Origin: Olleya namhaensis
Lineage (GTDB): Bacteria > Bacteroidota > Bacteroidia > Flavobacteriales > Flavobacteriaceae
DNA length: 47,906 nucleotides
Direction of reading: 5' to 3'
Assembly: GCF_900114005.1 (NCBI RefSeq)
Contig: NZ_FORM01000013.1
Span: 1-47,906 of the forward strand
Within the stretch, counting starts at the first letter, position 1. The number at the start of each line of letters is the position of its first letter. Under the pieces are notes generated by a model. The model saw only the letters and a program-made list of their open reading frames with translations, made no database searches and was not told the DNA's origin. A program made the translations under genes and the position numbers. Positions 20,424 through 28,683 of the stretch are shown one piece after another.

Positions 20424-20720
20424 TTATTTTAATAAATCTGCTACATATGGCATTAAAGCTAAGTGACGTGCTCTTTTAACAGCAACAGACACTTTTCTTT
20501 GATACTTTAATGAAGTTCCTGTTAAACGTCTTGGTAAAATTTTACCTTGAGCGTTAACAAAACCTAATAACCAATCTGCATCTTTGTAATCTACATACTT
20601 GATACCAGACTTTTTGAAACGACAATATTTCTTTTGTTTGTTAGTTTCAATATTTAAAGGTGTAAGATATCTGATCTCTCCTTCTTTTTTTCCTTTTGCT
20701 TGTTGATCTATACTTGCCAT
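20424..20720 (-). CDS. rpsR: 30S ribosomal protein S18
   Basis: 98 aa. The core [47 protein letters not shown] is typical bS18. An N-terminal extension of about 25 residues ([16 protein letters not shown]) precedes it. The start codon is 2 bp after the rpsF stop (TAATTATG junction), consistent with coupled translation. S18 pairs with S6 on the small-subunit platform, and in Bacteroidota these proteins are also linked to anti-Shine-Dalgarno occlusion. Confidence 0.98.
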   Translation of the reverse strand: MASIDQQAKGKKEGEIRYLTPLNIETNKQKKYCRFKKSGIKYVDYKDADWLLGFVNAQGKILPRRLTGTSLKYQRKVSVAVKRARHLALMPYVADLLK

Positions 20721-20722
20721 AA

Positions 20723-21061
20723 TTAAGCTTTTTGTTTTAATTTAACTCTTCTACGTTCCGCCCATGACACTGCATGTTTGTCCATAGCTACAGTTAAGTA
20801 ACGCATAAAACGCTCATCACGTCTAAACTCTACTTCTAAAGGATTGATTACTTCTCCTTCTACTTGGTACTCAAATAAGTGGTAAAATCCACTTTTTTTG
20901 TTTTGAATTGGGTAAGCTAACTTCTTAAGTCCCCAATCTTCTTTTGATACCATCTTTGCTCCTCTAGATACAAGAAATTCTTCGTATTTCTGTACTGTTT
21001 CCTTTATCTGTGTTTCAGATAAAACGGGATTTAAGATGAAAACAGTTTCATAATGATTCAT
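20723..21061 (-). CDS. rpsF: 30S ribosomal protein S6
   Basis: 112 aa, typical bS6 length. The N-terminus [15 protein letters not shown] and the segment [19 protein letters not shown] are family signatures, followed by [12 protein letters not shown]. It is the first gene of the rpsF-rpsR-rplI operon. A Bacteroidota-type promoter lies only ~35 bp upstream, giving a short leader. Confidence 0.98.
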   Translation of the reverse strand: MNHYETVFILNPVLSETQIKETVQKYEEFLVSRGAKMVSKEDWGLKKLAYPIQNKKSGFYHLFEYQVEGEVINPLEVEFRRDERFMRYLTVAMDKHAVSWAERRRVKLKQKA

Positions 21062-21095
21062 AAAAATCTAATTTAATTTGTGTTAAAAATGAGTG

Positions 21096-21126
21096 CAAAA
21101 ATAATTCTTTTTATTTAATCCCACAA
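21096..21126 (-). promoter_or_regulatory. rpsF: Promoter of the rpsF operon
   Basis: On the minus strand TTG (plus-strand CAA 21124-21126) is followed after 20 bp by TATTTTTG (plus-strand CAAAAATA 21096-21103), matching TTG/TAnnTTTG. It lies about 35 bp upstream of the rpsF start. Confidence 0.65.
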
Positions 21127-21211
21127 GTACTTTTCAATCATTTTTAATACAAAATAAAGCGTTCAATAAAATCTTTTTAAAATGTTAAAATTTACATTTT
21201 AGCGGAGTTTT

Positions 21212-21242
21212 TTGGTTTTAATCCCGATTTTTTGTACTATTG
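21212..21242 (+). promoter_or_regulatory. Promoter of the LytTR regulator gene
   Basis: TTG (21212-21214), 20-bp spacer, TACTATTG (21235-21242), one mismatch from TAnnTTTG, ending 31 bp before the ATG at 21274. Confidence 0.5.
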
Positions 21243-21273
21243 TCGATAACTTAACCTATAAAGAATAAAGACT

Positions 21274-21969
21274 ATGGTATTAAATTGTGTAGTAGTGGAC
21301 GATTCAGCAATACAAAGACTGTCTATTGTAAAGCTAATTGAAAACAACAATCATCTAAACTTGATTGCTGAGTACAGCAGTGCTTTAGAGACTAAAAACG
21401 GATTAAATACACATAAGGTAGACCTTATCTTCTTAGATATTGAAATGCCTGTATTAAATGGTTTTGAATTACTAGACGTACTAAATAATAAACCTCAAAT
21501 TGTTTTTGTAACTGGTAAAACAGAATACGCATTTAAAGCATTTAATTATGATGCTACAGATTATTTACAAAAACCTATAACTAGAGAACGTTTTAGCCAA
21601 GCAGTTGATAAAGCTGTAGAGCACCATAAGTTAAAACTTGATTTTAATCAAGAAGAAGGAGAACATATATTTGTAAAAAGTAATCTTAAAAAACGTAAAG
21701 TTTACATTAGAGATATTAAATGGATTGAAGCACTTGGTGACTATGTAAAATTAGTAACTGAAGACACCAGTCTTGTTGTATTATCTACAATGAAAGCTTT
21801 TGAAAGCGAATTACCAGAAGGTAAGTTTTTAAGAATCCACAAATCATATATTGTCAATCTTGACAAAGTAGACCGATTTAACAGTAAAAATGTTGAAGTT
21901 GGTGCTTACGAAATACCTTTAAGTAGAAACAAAAAAACACAGTTAGTAGAAGCTTTAAATAGCATCTAA
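21274..21969 (+). CDS. LytTR-family response regulator (orphan)
   Basis: 231 aa. The N-terminal receiver domain (~1-120) has the acidic pair D9-D10, the phospho-acceptor D55 in FLDIEMPVLNG, a conserved T in FVTGKTEYA and the K in YLQKPI. The C-terminal LytTR DNA-binding domain (~133-231) has KVYIRDIKWIEALGDYVKL, FLRIHKSYIVNLDKV and IPLSRNKK. It is expected to bind direct repeats in promoters after phosphorylation. Flavobacterial partners are usually 7TM-type or LytS-like sensor kinases; none is adjacent, so the kinase must be elsewhere. It stands alone with its own promoter, divergent from rpsF and convergent with priA. Confidence 0.93.
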   Translation: MVLNCVVVDDSAIQRLSIVKLIENNNHLNLIAEYSSALETKNGLNTHKVDLIFLDIEMPVLNGFELLDVLNNKPQIVFVTGKTEYAFKAFNYDATDYLQKPITRERFSQAVDKAVEHHKLKLDFNQEEGEHIFVKSNLKKRKVYIRDIKWIEALGDYVKLVTEDTSLVVLSTMKAFESELPEGKFLRIHKSYIVNLDKVDRFNSKNVEVGAYEIPLSRNKKTQLVEALNSI

Positions 21970-21992
21970 ACAACTACATTCTTTATATAATT

Positions 21993-22024
21993 AAATCCTG
22001 CTTTTTTTAAGTGGGATTTTTTAT
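21993..22024 (+). terminator. Probable weak terminator after the LytTR gene
   Basis: AAATCC and GGATTT arms flank a T-rich loop, followed by a T run, about 25 bp after the stop. The stem is only 6 bp, so this is tentative. Confidence 0.4.
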
Positions 22025-22077
22025 GTCCCATAACTTTGATGTAAAATTTATAAAGTACTACAACTAGTAGCACGTCT

Positions 22078-24531
22078 CTAATAATTATCGACATTAATAA
22101 TAACTCGTACTCCTTTAAAACCTCCAATAGCAGCAAAACTAGTATTTACTTTTTTAATAGCTTCTTTTGTTTTACCTAATGGCTGACCTTGCGGTACTTT
22201 AATTAGAATGTTTTTATGGTATTGATTACGAATTCTAGATATCGGCGGAAACTCAGGTCCTAAAACATTATGTTTAAACAATTGTGTTAGCGACTTTGCT
22301 AACCAATCTGCTGCCATATCTACTTTATTATAATCGCGATGTTTTAGTGTGATTTTTATTAATCTATAATATGGTGGGTATTTATAATTATAACGCTCTT
22401 CCAACTGCTCCTTAAACATCCCGGCATAATCATTTATTGAGACTTGCTGCAATATTTTATGATATGGATTATAAGTCTGAATTAGTACTTTACCTTGCTT
22501 ATTGGTACGTCCTGCCCTACCAGACACCTGTAACATTAACTGAAAACTTCTTTCATGCGCTCTAAAATCCGGAAAGTTTAACATGTTATCGGCATTCATT
22601 ATACCAACTAACTTAACGTTTCTAAAATCTAATCCTTTAGTTAACATTTGTGTACCGACTAACACATCAATCTCTTGCTGCTCAAAAGCAGTTATAATTT
22701 TTTCGTAACCAAACTTACCTCTTGTCGTGTCTAAATCCATACGCCCTACTTTAAGGGTTGGAAATAGCAGTCTAACCTCGCTTTCAATCTGTTCCGTTCC
22801 AAAACCTTTAGAGTCTAGTCCTGGCGTCCCACATGCCATACATTTAATTAACATCGCACTGTTATAACCACAATAATGACAACGCAACTGTTTACGAAAT
22901 TGATGATACGTTAAACTAACGTCACAATTAGGACATTGCGGCGAATGTCCACAAGTATTACATTCTACAATTGGCGAATACCCTCTTCTATTCTGAAACA
23001 GTATAATTTGATGTCCATCGGCAATCGCTTCAGTCATTTCTTCGATTAATCTATCGGAAAAATGCCCTTTCATTTTTTTACGCTTCTGCTTGTCTTTAAT
23101 ATCTACTAGCTCGATATCTGGTAACTGAACATTATTATAACGTCTATTAATTTCGACTAAACCATATTTATTTTCCTGCGCATTAAAATAGCTCTCAATA
23201 CTTGGAGTAGCACTTCCTAAAAGTGTTTTTGCTTTAAAAAGCGATGCTAAAACGACAGACACATCACGCGCGTGGTAACGTGGTGCAGGATCAAATTGCT
23301 TAAAAGAAGATTCATGCTCCTCATCCACTATAATTAACCCCAAATCTTTAAAGGGTAAAAATATAGATGATCTAGCGCCTAAAACTATTTTCGCTTTCGC
23401 TGAATTATTTAATACTTGATTATAAACCTCAACACGCTCATGAGCAGAATATTTGCTATGAAACACCGCTACTTGTTCTCCAAAATAGTTTTGCAGTCTA
23501 GTAACCAACTGTGTTGTCAATGCAATCTCAGGCAATAAATACAAGACCTGTTGTCCTTTTGCGATAACTTCCTCGATTAGCTTTACATATACTTCCGTTT
23601 TACCAGAAGACGTTATACCATGTAAAAGCACGACGTTTTGAGTTTTAAAACTAGTCTTAATTTGCTGTAAAGCTTCCGTTTGAAATTCGTTTAAAGCTTT
23701 TGAAGCTTCATTCTCTTCTCCATCATAAACCACACGATCTGTTTGGATATGATAATCTTCTAAAATACCTTTATCAACTAACGCTTTTACTGTTGCAGAA
23801 GTTGTTTTACTTTCTGCCACTAAATCCGAAACTTTAACTGGCTTTTTAGTCTTTGCAGAAATAGAAAATAAGGTCATAACAACATCCCGCTGTTTTTTTG
23901 CTCTACTACTTAATGCTTCTAATAATTGATTTAAAGATTCTGGAGTAGTATAGTCTTCTGTTAGCTTAACATATCTAACATATTTTGGCTTATACTTATC
24001 GTAAATTTCTTCATTTAAAATAATAGCCTCTTTTTCTACTAACCGTTTTACTACAGGAAGTACATTTTTTTTATCCAAAATGTTGGCAATATCCTGAATC
24101 TTAAGTGATGATTGGCGTTGTAATGCTTCGTAAATAAGATACTCGTCGTCTTTTAAATCTGTTTCATTTAATTCAATAGCATTATTCTTACTTATAATGG
24201 TTTCGCTTTCAAGCAAAAAAGCATTTGGTAATGCCGCACGCATAACCTCGCCTTCTGTACACATATAGTATTTAGCAATCCATTGCCATAATTGCAATTG
24301 CATTTCTGTAACTATTGGTGTTTCGTCAAGAATTTGATGGATTTGCTTTGCCTCATAAATTAAAGGCTTTACTTGATGGATTGATGCGACAATTCCTGTG
24401 TATATTTTTGATTTCCCAAAAGGGATAGACACACGCATTCCGATACTTAAAAACCCACTCTCTGCCTCCGTTATACTATATGTAAAACGGTTTTCTAGAG
24501 GAATGGGTAATATAACATCTATATAATGCAA
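22078..24531 (-). CDS. priA: Primosomal protein N' (replication restart helicase)
   Basis: 817 aa. PriA is a 3'-5' superfamily 2 helicase that recognises stalled forks and reloads the replisome. The N-terminal 3'-DNA-binding domain starts YIDVILPIPLENRFTYSI. The Walker A motif is in GITSSGKTEVY (~303-313) and the DEEH box in IIVDEEHESSFKQ (~403). Eight zinc-site cysteines occur in CNTCGHSPQCPNC and CHYCG...CMACG (~518-567). Helicase motifs V-VI are in TQMLTKGLDF and QVSGRAGR. It follows the DUF2147 gene by 26 bp on the same strand, probably in an operon with yihY and perhaps nadC. Confidence 0.97.
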   Translation of the reverse strand: MHYIDVILPIPLENRFTYSITEAESGFLSIGMRVSIPFGKSKIYTGIVASIHQVKPLIYEAKQIHQILDETPIVTEMQLQLWQWIAKYYMCTEGEVMRAALPNAFLLESETIISKNNAIELNETDLKDDEYLIYEALQRQSSLKIQDIANILDKKNVLPVVKRLVEKEAIILNEEIYDKYKPKYVRYVKLTEDYTTPESLNQLLEALSSRAKKQRDVVMTLFSISAKTKKPVKVSDLVAESKTTSATVKALVDKGILEDYHIQTDRVVYDGEENEASKALNEFQTEALQQIKTSFKTQNVVLLHGITSSGKTEVYVKLIEEVIAKGQQVLYLLPEIALTTQLVTRLQNYFGEQVAVFHSKYSAHERVEVYNQVLNNSAKAKIVLGARSSIFLPFKDLGLIIVDEEHESSFKQFDPAPRYHARDVSVVLASLFKAKTLLGSATPSIESYFNAQENKYGLVEINRRYNNVQLPDIELVDIKDKQKRKKMKGHFSDRLIEEMTEAIADGHQIILFQNRRGYSPIVECNTCGHSPQCPNCDVSLTYHQFRKQLRCHYCGYNSAMLIKCMACGTPGLDSKGFGTEQIESEVRLLFPTLKVGRMDLDTTRGKFGYEKIITAFEQQEIDVLVGTQMLTKGLDFRNVKLVGIMNADNMLNFPDFRAHERSFQLMLQVSGRAGRTNKQGKVLIQTYNPYHKILQQVSINDYAGMFKEQLEERYNYKYPPYYRLIKITLKHRDYNKVDMAADWLAKSLTQLFKHNVLGPEFPPISRIRNQYHKNILIKVPQGQPLGKTKEAIKKVNTSFAAIGGFKGVRVIINVDNY

Positions 24532-24557
24532 AATATATTGGCCTTTTTAATTGGTAA

Positions 24558-24977
24558 TTATTTTATACGTTCCCAATATTGAGTAGAGTAGAAAAAACCA
24601 ATATAACCTCTAACTTGAAGTGTATCGTCTTCTGTAACTGCTAATCTTAAGTCGTAAACTTTACCACTTTGAGGGTCTACAACTGTCCCGTTTTTATAGT
24701 ACTTACCATCTTTAGTCATATCCTTAATTATATCCAAACCTAAAATTGGTTGATTATAATCGTCGCCTTCACATTTTACACATGGTAAATCACGTCTGTC
24801 TTTATTAAAAATTTCAATAATTTTACCATATACTTTTCCGTCTTTTTCATAGACTTCTACAATTGATTTTGCTTCACCTGTTTCGTCATCAATAGTTTTC
24901 CATTGACCAAAAACATCTTGTGCTTGAGCTGATAAACTAAATAATAGAACTAATAAAACGATACTACACTTTTTCAT
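24558..24977 (-). CDS. DUF2147 domain secreted protein
   Basis: 139 aa. The signal peptide ends at about residue 19 (SLSAQAQ). The mature part has the DUF2147 pattern: DVFGQWKTIDDETGEAKS, KVYGKIIEI, the cysteine pair LPCVKCEG, LGLDIIKDM, and the closing GFFYSTQYWERI. The domain is probably a small periplasmic lipocalin-like beta barrel; its function is not established. It starts 2 bp after the stop of the YihY/BrkB gene (TAATTATG junction), so cotranslation with that membrane protein is likely. Confidence 0.88.
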   Translation of the reverse strand: MKKCSIVLLVLLFSLSAQAQDVFGQWKTIDDETGEAKSIVEVYEKDGKVYGKIIEIFNKDRRDLPCVKCEGDDYNQPILGLDIIKDMTKDGKYYKNGTVVDPQSGKVYDLRLAVTEDDTLQVRGYIGFFYSTQYWERIK

Positions 24978-24979
24978 AA

Positions 24980-25909
24980 TTAAAAACTTTTTTTAAGTTG
25001 TTTTAAAGACATGTTTAACTCAAATCCCAATAATAGGATATTTGCGTTAAGCCATAAATAAAATAATAAAATTAATAATGCACCAATCGAGCCATACAGC
25101 TCATTGTACTGTGCAAAATTTTCGATGTAAATCCCAAATAAAAAGGAAGTCACTAAAATTAGTATTGTGGTAAACAGCGCACCAATGGAGAAAAACCTAG
25201 ACGACTTTCCTTCTGCTGTTCCAAAATAATACAACACTGCGGTTGCCATATACACCATAACTACAAAAAAGCCATATTGTGCTAATGTACTCCAAATACT
25301 AACTTGACGCTTGGCAATATAACCACGATCTGTTAAATTATCGATGACATATATATTAAAATATCCTAAAACTGCAACGGTCACAATTAGTAAAAAGGAT
25401 AAAATTAAAGCGATACCTAACGCATATAAATATTGCTTAAACACATTACGTGTTAATTGGTCATGATATGAGTTTTCAAACCCAGAAAACAAGGCATTAA
25501 TACCGTTTGCCATTAAAAAAATAGATAACAAAAACACAGAGGATAATAAGCTTCCGTTTTGATTACCTCCTATATTATTAAATATATTATCGGAAAAAAA
25601 ATCTGATGTTGTTGGTGGCAAAATAGATTCTAAAAAGACCAAAAAATCTGTTTGAAAATCGTCTATTGGGATATATGGAATGACAATAATCACGAATAGC
25701 AAAAACGGAAATAATGCCATAAAAAAGCTATAAGCTATTGCACTTGCTCGTGCTGTTAATGCCCCCTTTACAATGCCAATAATGTACAATTCAATTAAAT
25801 CGTACATAGATAATCCCACCAAGCCAGGTAGTTTTATTTTACCCAATAGTTTAACCAAAATGTTAACCACCGGTATTTTGTTAAGCTTCTCCTCTATGGC
25901 TTGAGACAT
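24980..25909 (-). CDS. YihY/virulence factor BrkB family inner-membrane protein
   Basis: 309 aa with about six hydrophobic helices. The family signature is in GALTARASAIAYSFFMALFPFLLF (~50-73), then LPPTTSDFF, and near the C-terminus YGSIGALLILLFYLWLNANILLLGFELN. BrkB/YihY proteins are widespread membrane proteins. They were once proposed to be RNase BN, which is not supported; some members are implicated in lipid or solute transport. The gene precedes DUF2147 and priA with 2-bp and then 26-bp gaps, and lies 154 bp downstream of nadC. Confidence 0.9.
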   Translation of the reverse strand: MSQAIEEKLNKIPVVNILVKLLGKIKLPGLVGLSMYDLIELYIIGIVKGALTARASAIAYSFFMALFPFLLFVIIVIPYIPIDDFQTDFLVFLESILPPTTSDFFSDNIFNNIGGNQNGSLLSSVFLLSIFLMANGINALFSGFENSYHDQLTRNVFKQYLYALGIALILSFLLIVTVAVLGYFNIYVIDNLTDRGYIAKRQVSIWSTLAQYGFFVVMVYMATAVLYYFGTAEGKSSRFFSIGALFTTILILVTSFLFGIYIENFAQYNELYGSIGALLILLFYLWLNANILLLGFELNMSLKQLKKSF

Positions 25910-26063
25910 TTAATTTTAATTGTTTGATTTGCTTTTACTTTTTATCAAAAACACTTTTCGTGTAAATGCTTAGCTATTACGGTGTTAAAAATGATAGTTT
26001 TAAGACGTTATTAAAGACGTCTATTGGTTAATTATTAACCTTTTAAATAGTTAAACTATTAAA

Positions 26064-26924
26064 TTAATCTACCGCTTTTAAGCTTAAATCCATATTATAA
26101 ACAGAATGCGTTAATGCACCTGACGAAATAAAATCAACACCACATAAAGCATAGTCTCTGATTGTTTTTTCGTTAATTCCACCAGAACTTTCCGTCAAAC
26201 ATTGATCACCAATTAGTTTTACAGCTGTTTTAGTGTCTTCGTAATTAAAATTATCTATTAGTATTCTGTAAACGCCTTCGGTTTTTAAAATCTCTTTGAT
26301 TTCGTTTAAATCTCTAGCTTCTACAATAATTTTTAAATCACGATTAGTGTCTTTTAAATATTGTTTTGTTTTTTGAATAGCTTTAGTAATTCCACCAGCA
26401 AAATCTATATGGTTATCCTTAAGCATAATCATATCGTATAAAGCAAACCTATGGTTTTCTCCGCCACCAATTTTAACTGCCCATTTTTCAATAGCTCTAA
26501 TACCTGGTGTTGTTTTACGTGTGTCTAAAACTTTTGTTCCTGTACCTTCTAATAAGTCTACAAACTGTCTTGTTTTTGTTGCAATAGCACTCATACGTTG
26601 CATAGCATTCAACACTAATCGTTCTGCTTTTAAAATAGATTGTGATGCACCAGTAACATAAAACACAATATCACCATATTTAACTCTGCTCCCATCTTCA
26701 ATAAGGGTTTCGATCTTCATGTCTGCATCTACATAGCTAAATACTTGCTTAGCAAATTCTACCCCTGCTATAATCCCTTCGTCTTTAACCAACAACTTAG
26801 CTTTACCTTGCGCTGATGCAGGAATACAAGATAATGAACTATGATCACCATCTCCAACATCTTCTCTAATAGCGTTAGTTATAATTAATTCTATTTCTTT
26901 ATCAAATTGCGCTTGACTTATCAT
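26064..26924 (-). CDS. nadC: Nicotinate-nucleotide pyrophosphorylase (carboxylating), quinolinate phosphoribosyltransferase
   Basis: 286 aa, usual length. It converts quinolinate plus PRPP to nicotinate mononucleotide, CO2 and PPi in de novo NAD synthesis. Motifs: AIREDVGDGDHSS at the N-terminus, ERLVLNAMQRMSAIAT (~121-137), LDTRKTTPGIRAIEKWAVKIGGG (~147-170), HRFALYDMIMLKDNH, IIVEARDLNE, and the phosphate-binding TESSGGI and GVDFISSGALTHS. It is divergent from rlmH and heads a minus-strand run toward yihY and priA. Confidence 0.97.
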   Translation of the reverse strand: MISQAQFDKEIELIITNAIREDVGDGDHSSLSCIPASAQGKAKLLVKDEGIIAGVEFAKQVFSYVDADMKIETLIEDGSRVKYGDIVFYVTGASQSILKAERLVLNAMQRMSAIATKTRQFVDLLEGTGTKVLDTRKTTPGIRAIEKWAVKIGGGENHRFALYDMIMLKDNHIDFAGGITKAIQKTKQYLKDTNRDLKIIVEARDLNEIKEILKTEGVYRILIDNFNYEDTKTAVKLIGDQCLTESSGGINEKTIRDYALCGVDFISSGALTHSVYNMDLSLKAVD

Positions 26925-27026
26925 GTGTTTCTTATTTGATGTAAAAATAACAATACATTTTTGATTTACTATTTTGATTTATCATTTTTCAAACTAAAAA
27001 ATTAACGCATCTTATCTCATAAATTG

Positions 27027-27034
27027 TAAATTTG
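27027..27034 (+). promoter_or_regulatory. rlmH: -7 element of rlmH, almost abutting the start codon
   Basis: TAAATTTG fits TAnnTTTG and lies 3 bp before the ATG at 27038. No clear TTG at the expected upstream distance is visible. If used, the mRNA would be leaderless or nearly so. Confidence 0.4.
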
Positions 27035-27037
27035 CAC

Positions 27038-27511
27038 ATGACTATAAAACTTCTAGCCATTGGCAAAACCGATAATAAGCAATTACAACAGCTAATTGAC
27101 GACTACACAAAACGTTTAGGTTTTTATATAGGTTTTGATTTGGAAATTATTCCAGATTTAAAAAAAGTAAAAAATTTAAGCGAAGACCAGCAAAAACAAA
27201 AAGAAGGTGATCTTATTTTAGGAAAGCTAAAGCCGACTGATGTCTTAATTTTACTTGACGAAAACGGTAAACAATTTGATAGCGTTGGTTTTTCTAACTA
27301 TTTACAAAAACACATGAACTCTGGAGCTAAGCAAATTGTTTTTGTTATTGGAGGACCTTATGGTTTTAGCCCTGAAGTATATGCAAAAGCACAAGGAAAA
27401 ATATCATTGTCTAAAATGACATTTTCCCATCAAATGGTGCGTTTATTTGTTATTGAGCAGTTGTATCGTGGTTGTACAATTTTAAGGAATGAACCTTATC
27501 ATCATAAGTGA
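27038..27511 (+). CDS. rlmH: 23S rRNA (pseudouridine-1915-N3)-methyltransferase
   Basis: 157 aa from the ATG at 27038 (TTG at 27032 is a less likely start). It is an SPOUT-class enzyme that uses SAM to methylate pseudouridine 1915 in helix 69 of 23S rRNA. Motifs: MTIKLLAIGKTD at the N-terminus, LLDENGKQFDSVGFS (~78-92), FVIGGPYGFSPEVY (~104-117), and the knot segment SKMTFSHQMVRLFVIEQLYRG, ending LRNEPYHHK, the conserved RlmH C-terminus. It is divergent from nadC, an arrangement I recall as common in Flavobacteria. Confidence 0.96.
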   Translation: MTIKLLAIGKTDNKQLQQLIDDYTKRLGFYIGFDLEIIPDLKKVKNLSEDQQKQKEGDLILGKLKPTDVLILLDENGKQFDSVGFSNYLQKHMNSGAKQIVFVIGGPYGFSPEVYAKAQGKISLSKMTFSHQMVRLFVIEQLYRGCTILRNEPYHHK

Positions 27512-27524
27512 TAGAAAAACTAAA

Positions 27525-27713
27525 CTATCTAAAAGCAGAACACGACTTCTTATCTTTTTTAATAAGATTGGCCATTAAACAATTAACTATAGAAAAAGCG
27601 ACTAGTATTAAACCGAAAAAGTATTTCCAGTTTTCATCTCCCTTAAAAAGGTATGCGCCTACCATAACAATAGAGGCCCAAACAATTGCGTTTATTAAGA
27701 TTAATTTTTTCAT
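27525..27713 (-). CDS. Small two-helix membrane protein, hypothetical
   Basis: 62 aa from the likely start MKKLILINAIVW at 27713 (an in-frame start at 27728 would add 5 residues). Two transmembrane segments are visible: LILINAIVWASIVMVGAYLF (~4-23) and YFFGLILVAFSIVNCLMANL (~31-50). A GDENWK loop joins them and the tail is basic (KKDKK). The composition is typical of a real small inner-membrane protein, and similar unnamed proteins occur in Flavobacteria. The overlapping plus-strand frame has no such features. It sits alone between rlmH and rdgB on the opposite strand. Function unknown. Confidence 0.65.
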   Translation of the reverse strand: MKKLILINAIVWASIVMVGAYLFKGDENWKYFFGLILVAFSIVNCLMANLIKKDKKSCSAFR

Positions 27714-27739
27714 ACTTATTAGACACAAAAACTTAAATT

Positions 27740-27772
27740 TTGTTACAAAAATTAGTAGTTATTATTAATTTG
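27740..27772 (+). promoter_or_regulatory. Candidate promoter of rdgB
   Basis: TTG (27740-27742), 22-bp spacer, TTAATTTG (27765-27772), one mismatch from TAnnTTTG, ending 16 bp before the ATG at 27789. Confidence 0.35.
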
Positions 27773-27788
27773 CAACAAAAAGCCCATT

Positions 27789-28364
27789 ATGCAACTCGTT
27801 TTCGCTACAAACAACCAAAATAAAGTCAAAGAAGTCCAGAACTTAATACCGTCACATATTAAGTTGTTAAGCTTAAAAGATATTGGATGCTTTGAAGATG
27901 TACCAGAAACCCAACCAAATATTAAAGGCAATGCAGTACAAAAAGCAGAGTACATAAAACTGCATTATGGCTTTGATTGCTTTGCGGACGATACCGGTTT
28001 AGAAGTTGAAGCTTTAAACGGGGCACCTGGCGTTTTTAGTGCCAGATACGCAGGTCCACAGCGTAATGACAATGATAACATGTCCTTATTATTAGAAAAC
28101 CTAATAGAAAAAGATAATAGAAACGCGCAATTTAAAACGGTTGTTGCATTACATTTAAACAATAACTTGGACACATTTACTGGTATTTGTAAAGGCGAAA
28201 TCACTAGTTCCAAACAAGGAGACAAAGGGTTTGGTTACGATCCTATTTTTAAACCCAATGGTTATGACAGCACATTTGCGCAAATGGATTTAAAATTGAA
28301 AAATAGCATTGGGCACCGCGGTAAAGCTGTACAACAATTAGTTGCTTTTTTAAATAGACTTTAA
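27789..28364 (+). CDS. rdgB: Non-canonical purine NTP pyrophosphatase (RdgB/HAM1)
   Basis: 191 aa. It hydrolyses dITP, XTP and ITP to monophosphates, cleaning the nucleotide pool. Motifs: LVFATNNQNKVKEVQ (residues 3-17), FADDTGLEVEALNGAPGVFSARYAG (~62-86), GDKGFGYDPIFKPNG (~145-159) and the closing GHRGKAVQQLV in place of the more usual SHRGKA. It is monocistronic by spacing, and a 319-bp region separates it from the DEAD-box gene. Confidence 0.96.
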   Translation: MQLVFATNNQNKVKEVQNLIPSHIKLLSLKDIGCFEDVPETQPNIKGNAVQKAEYIKLHYGFDCFADDTGLEVEALNGAPGVFSARYAGPQRNDNDNMSLLLENLIEKDNRNAQFKTVVALHLNNNLDTFTGICKGEITSSKQGDKGFGYDPIFKPNGYDSTFAQMDLKLKNSIGHRGKAVQQLVAFLNRL

Positions 28365-28517
28365 ACTTTTAAATCAGTAATTTAAAAAACAAACCTCTTT
28401 TAGCGCAAAACAACCTTTTTTAGACCAATTTAAAACGTCATTTTACTTAATCAGATTTAACAAAAAACACCACACCCCTTTTATTTACTGTACTTAACAA
28501 GGATAATCTATTAAAGA

Positions 28518-28547
28518 TTGAATATCCAGAATTAAAACGTACCTTTG
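28518..28547 (+). promoter_or_regulatory. Strong Bacteroidota-type promoter of the DEAD-box helicase gene
   Basis: TTG (28518-28520), 19-bp spacer, TACCTTTG (28540-28547): a full match to TTG/TAnnTTTG. It implies a 5' leader of about 130 nt before the ATG at 28684. Confidence 0.7.
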
Positions 28548-28554
28548 CACCTTG

Positions 28555-28683
28555 AAAAACCCATGAGGGTTTATATATTCCTCAGAGAGAGGATGTGTTA
28601 TTAGAAGTTTAGGTTAAGTATATTCAATGCGCTTCTATTTGTAACACCAAACAGATTGACATTGAAATACATAAAATAAAAGA
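28555..28683 (+). promoter_or_regulatory. Long 5' leader of the DEAD-box helicase mRNA, possibly regulatory
   Basis: The predicted leader holds two small hairpins: AACCC/GGGTT around the ATG at 28563, and TCCTC (28579-28583) with GAGGA (28589-28593). It also holds a possible 13-codon upstream ORF starting at 28563 and ending TAG. The rest of the 28365-28683 gap is AT-rich with no gene visible. Long structured leaders are typical of cold-induced RNA helicase mRNAs in other bacteria; here that is inference. Confidence 0.4.

Noticed and set aside
27508-27768. Plus-strand 86-codon frame overlapping the end of rlmH
   Set aside because: Irregular composition with no domain; the minus-strand frame has clear membrane helices and is more believable.
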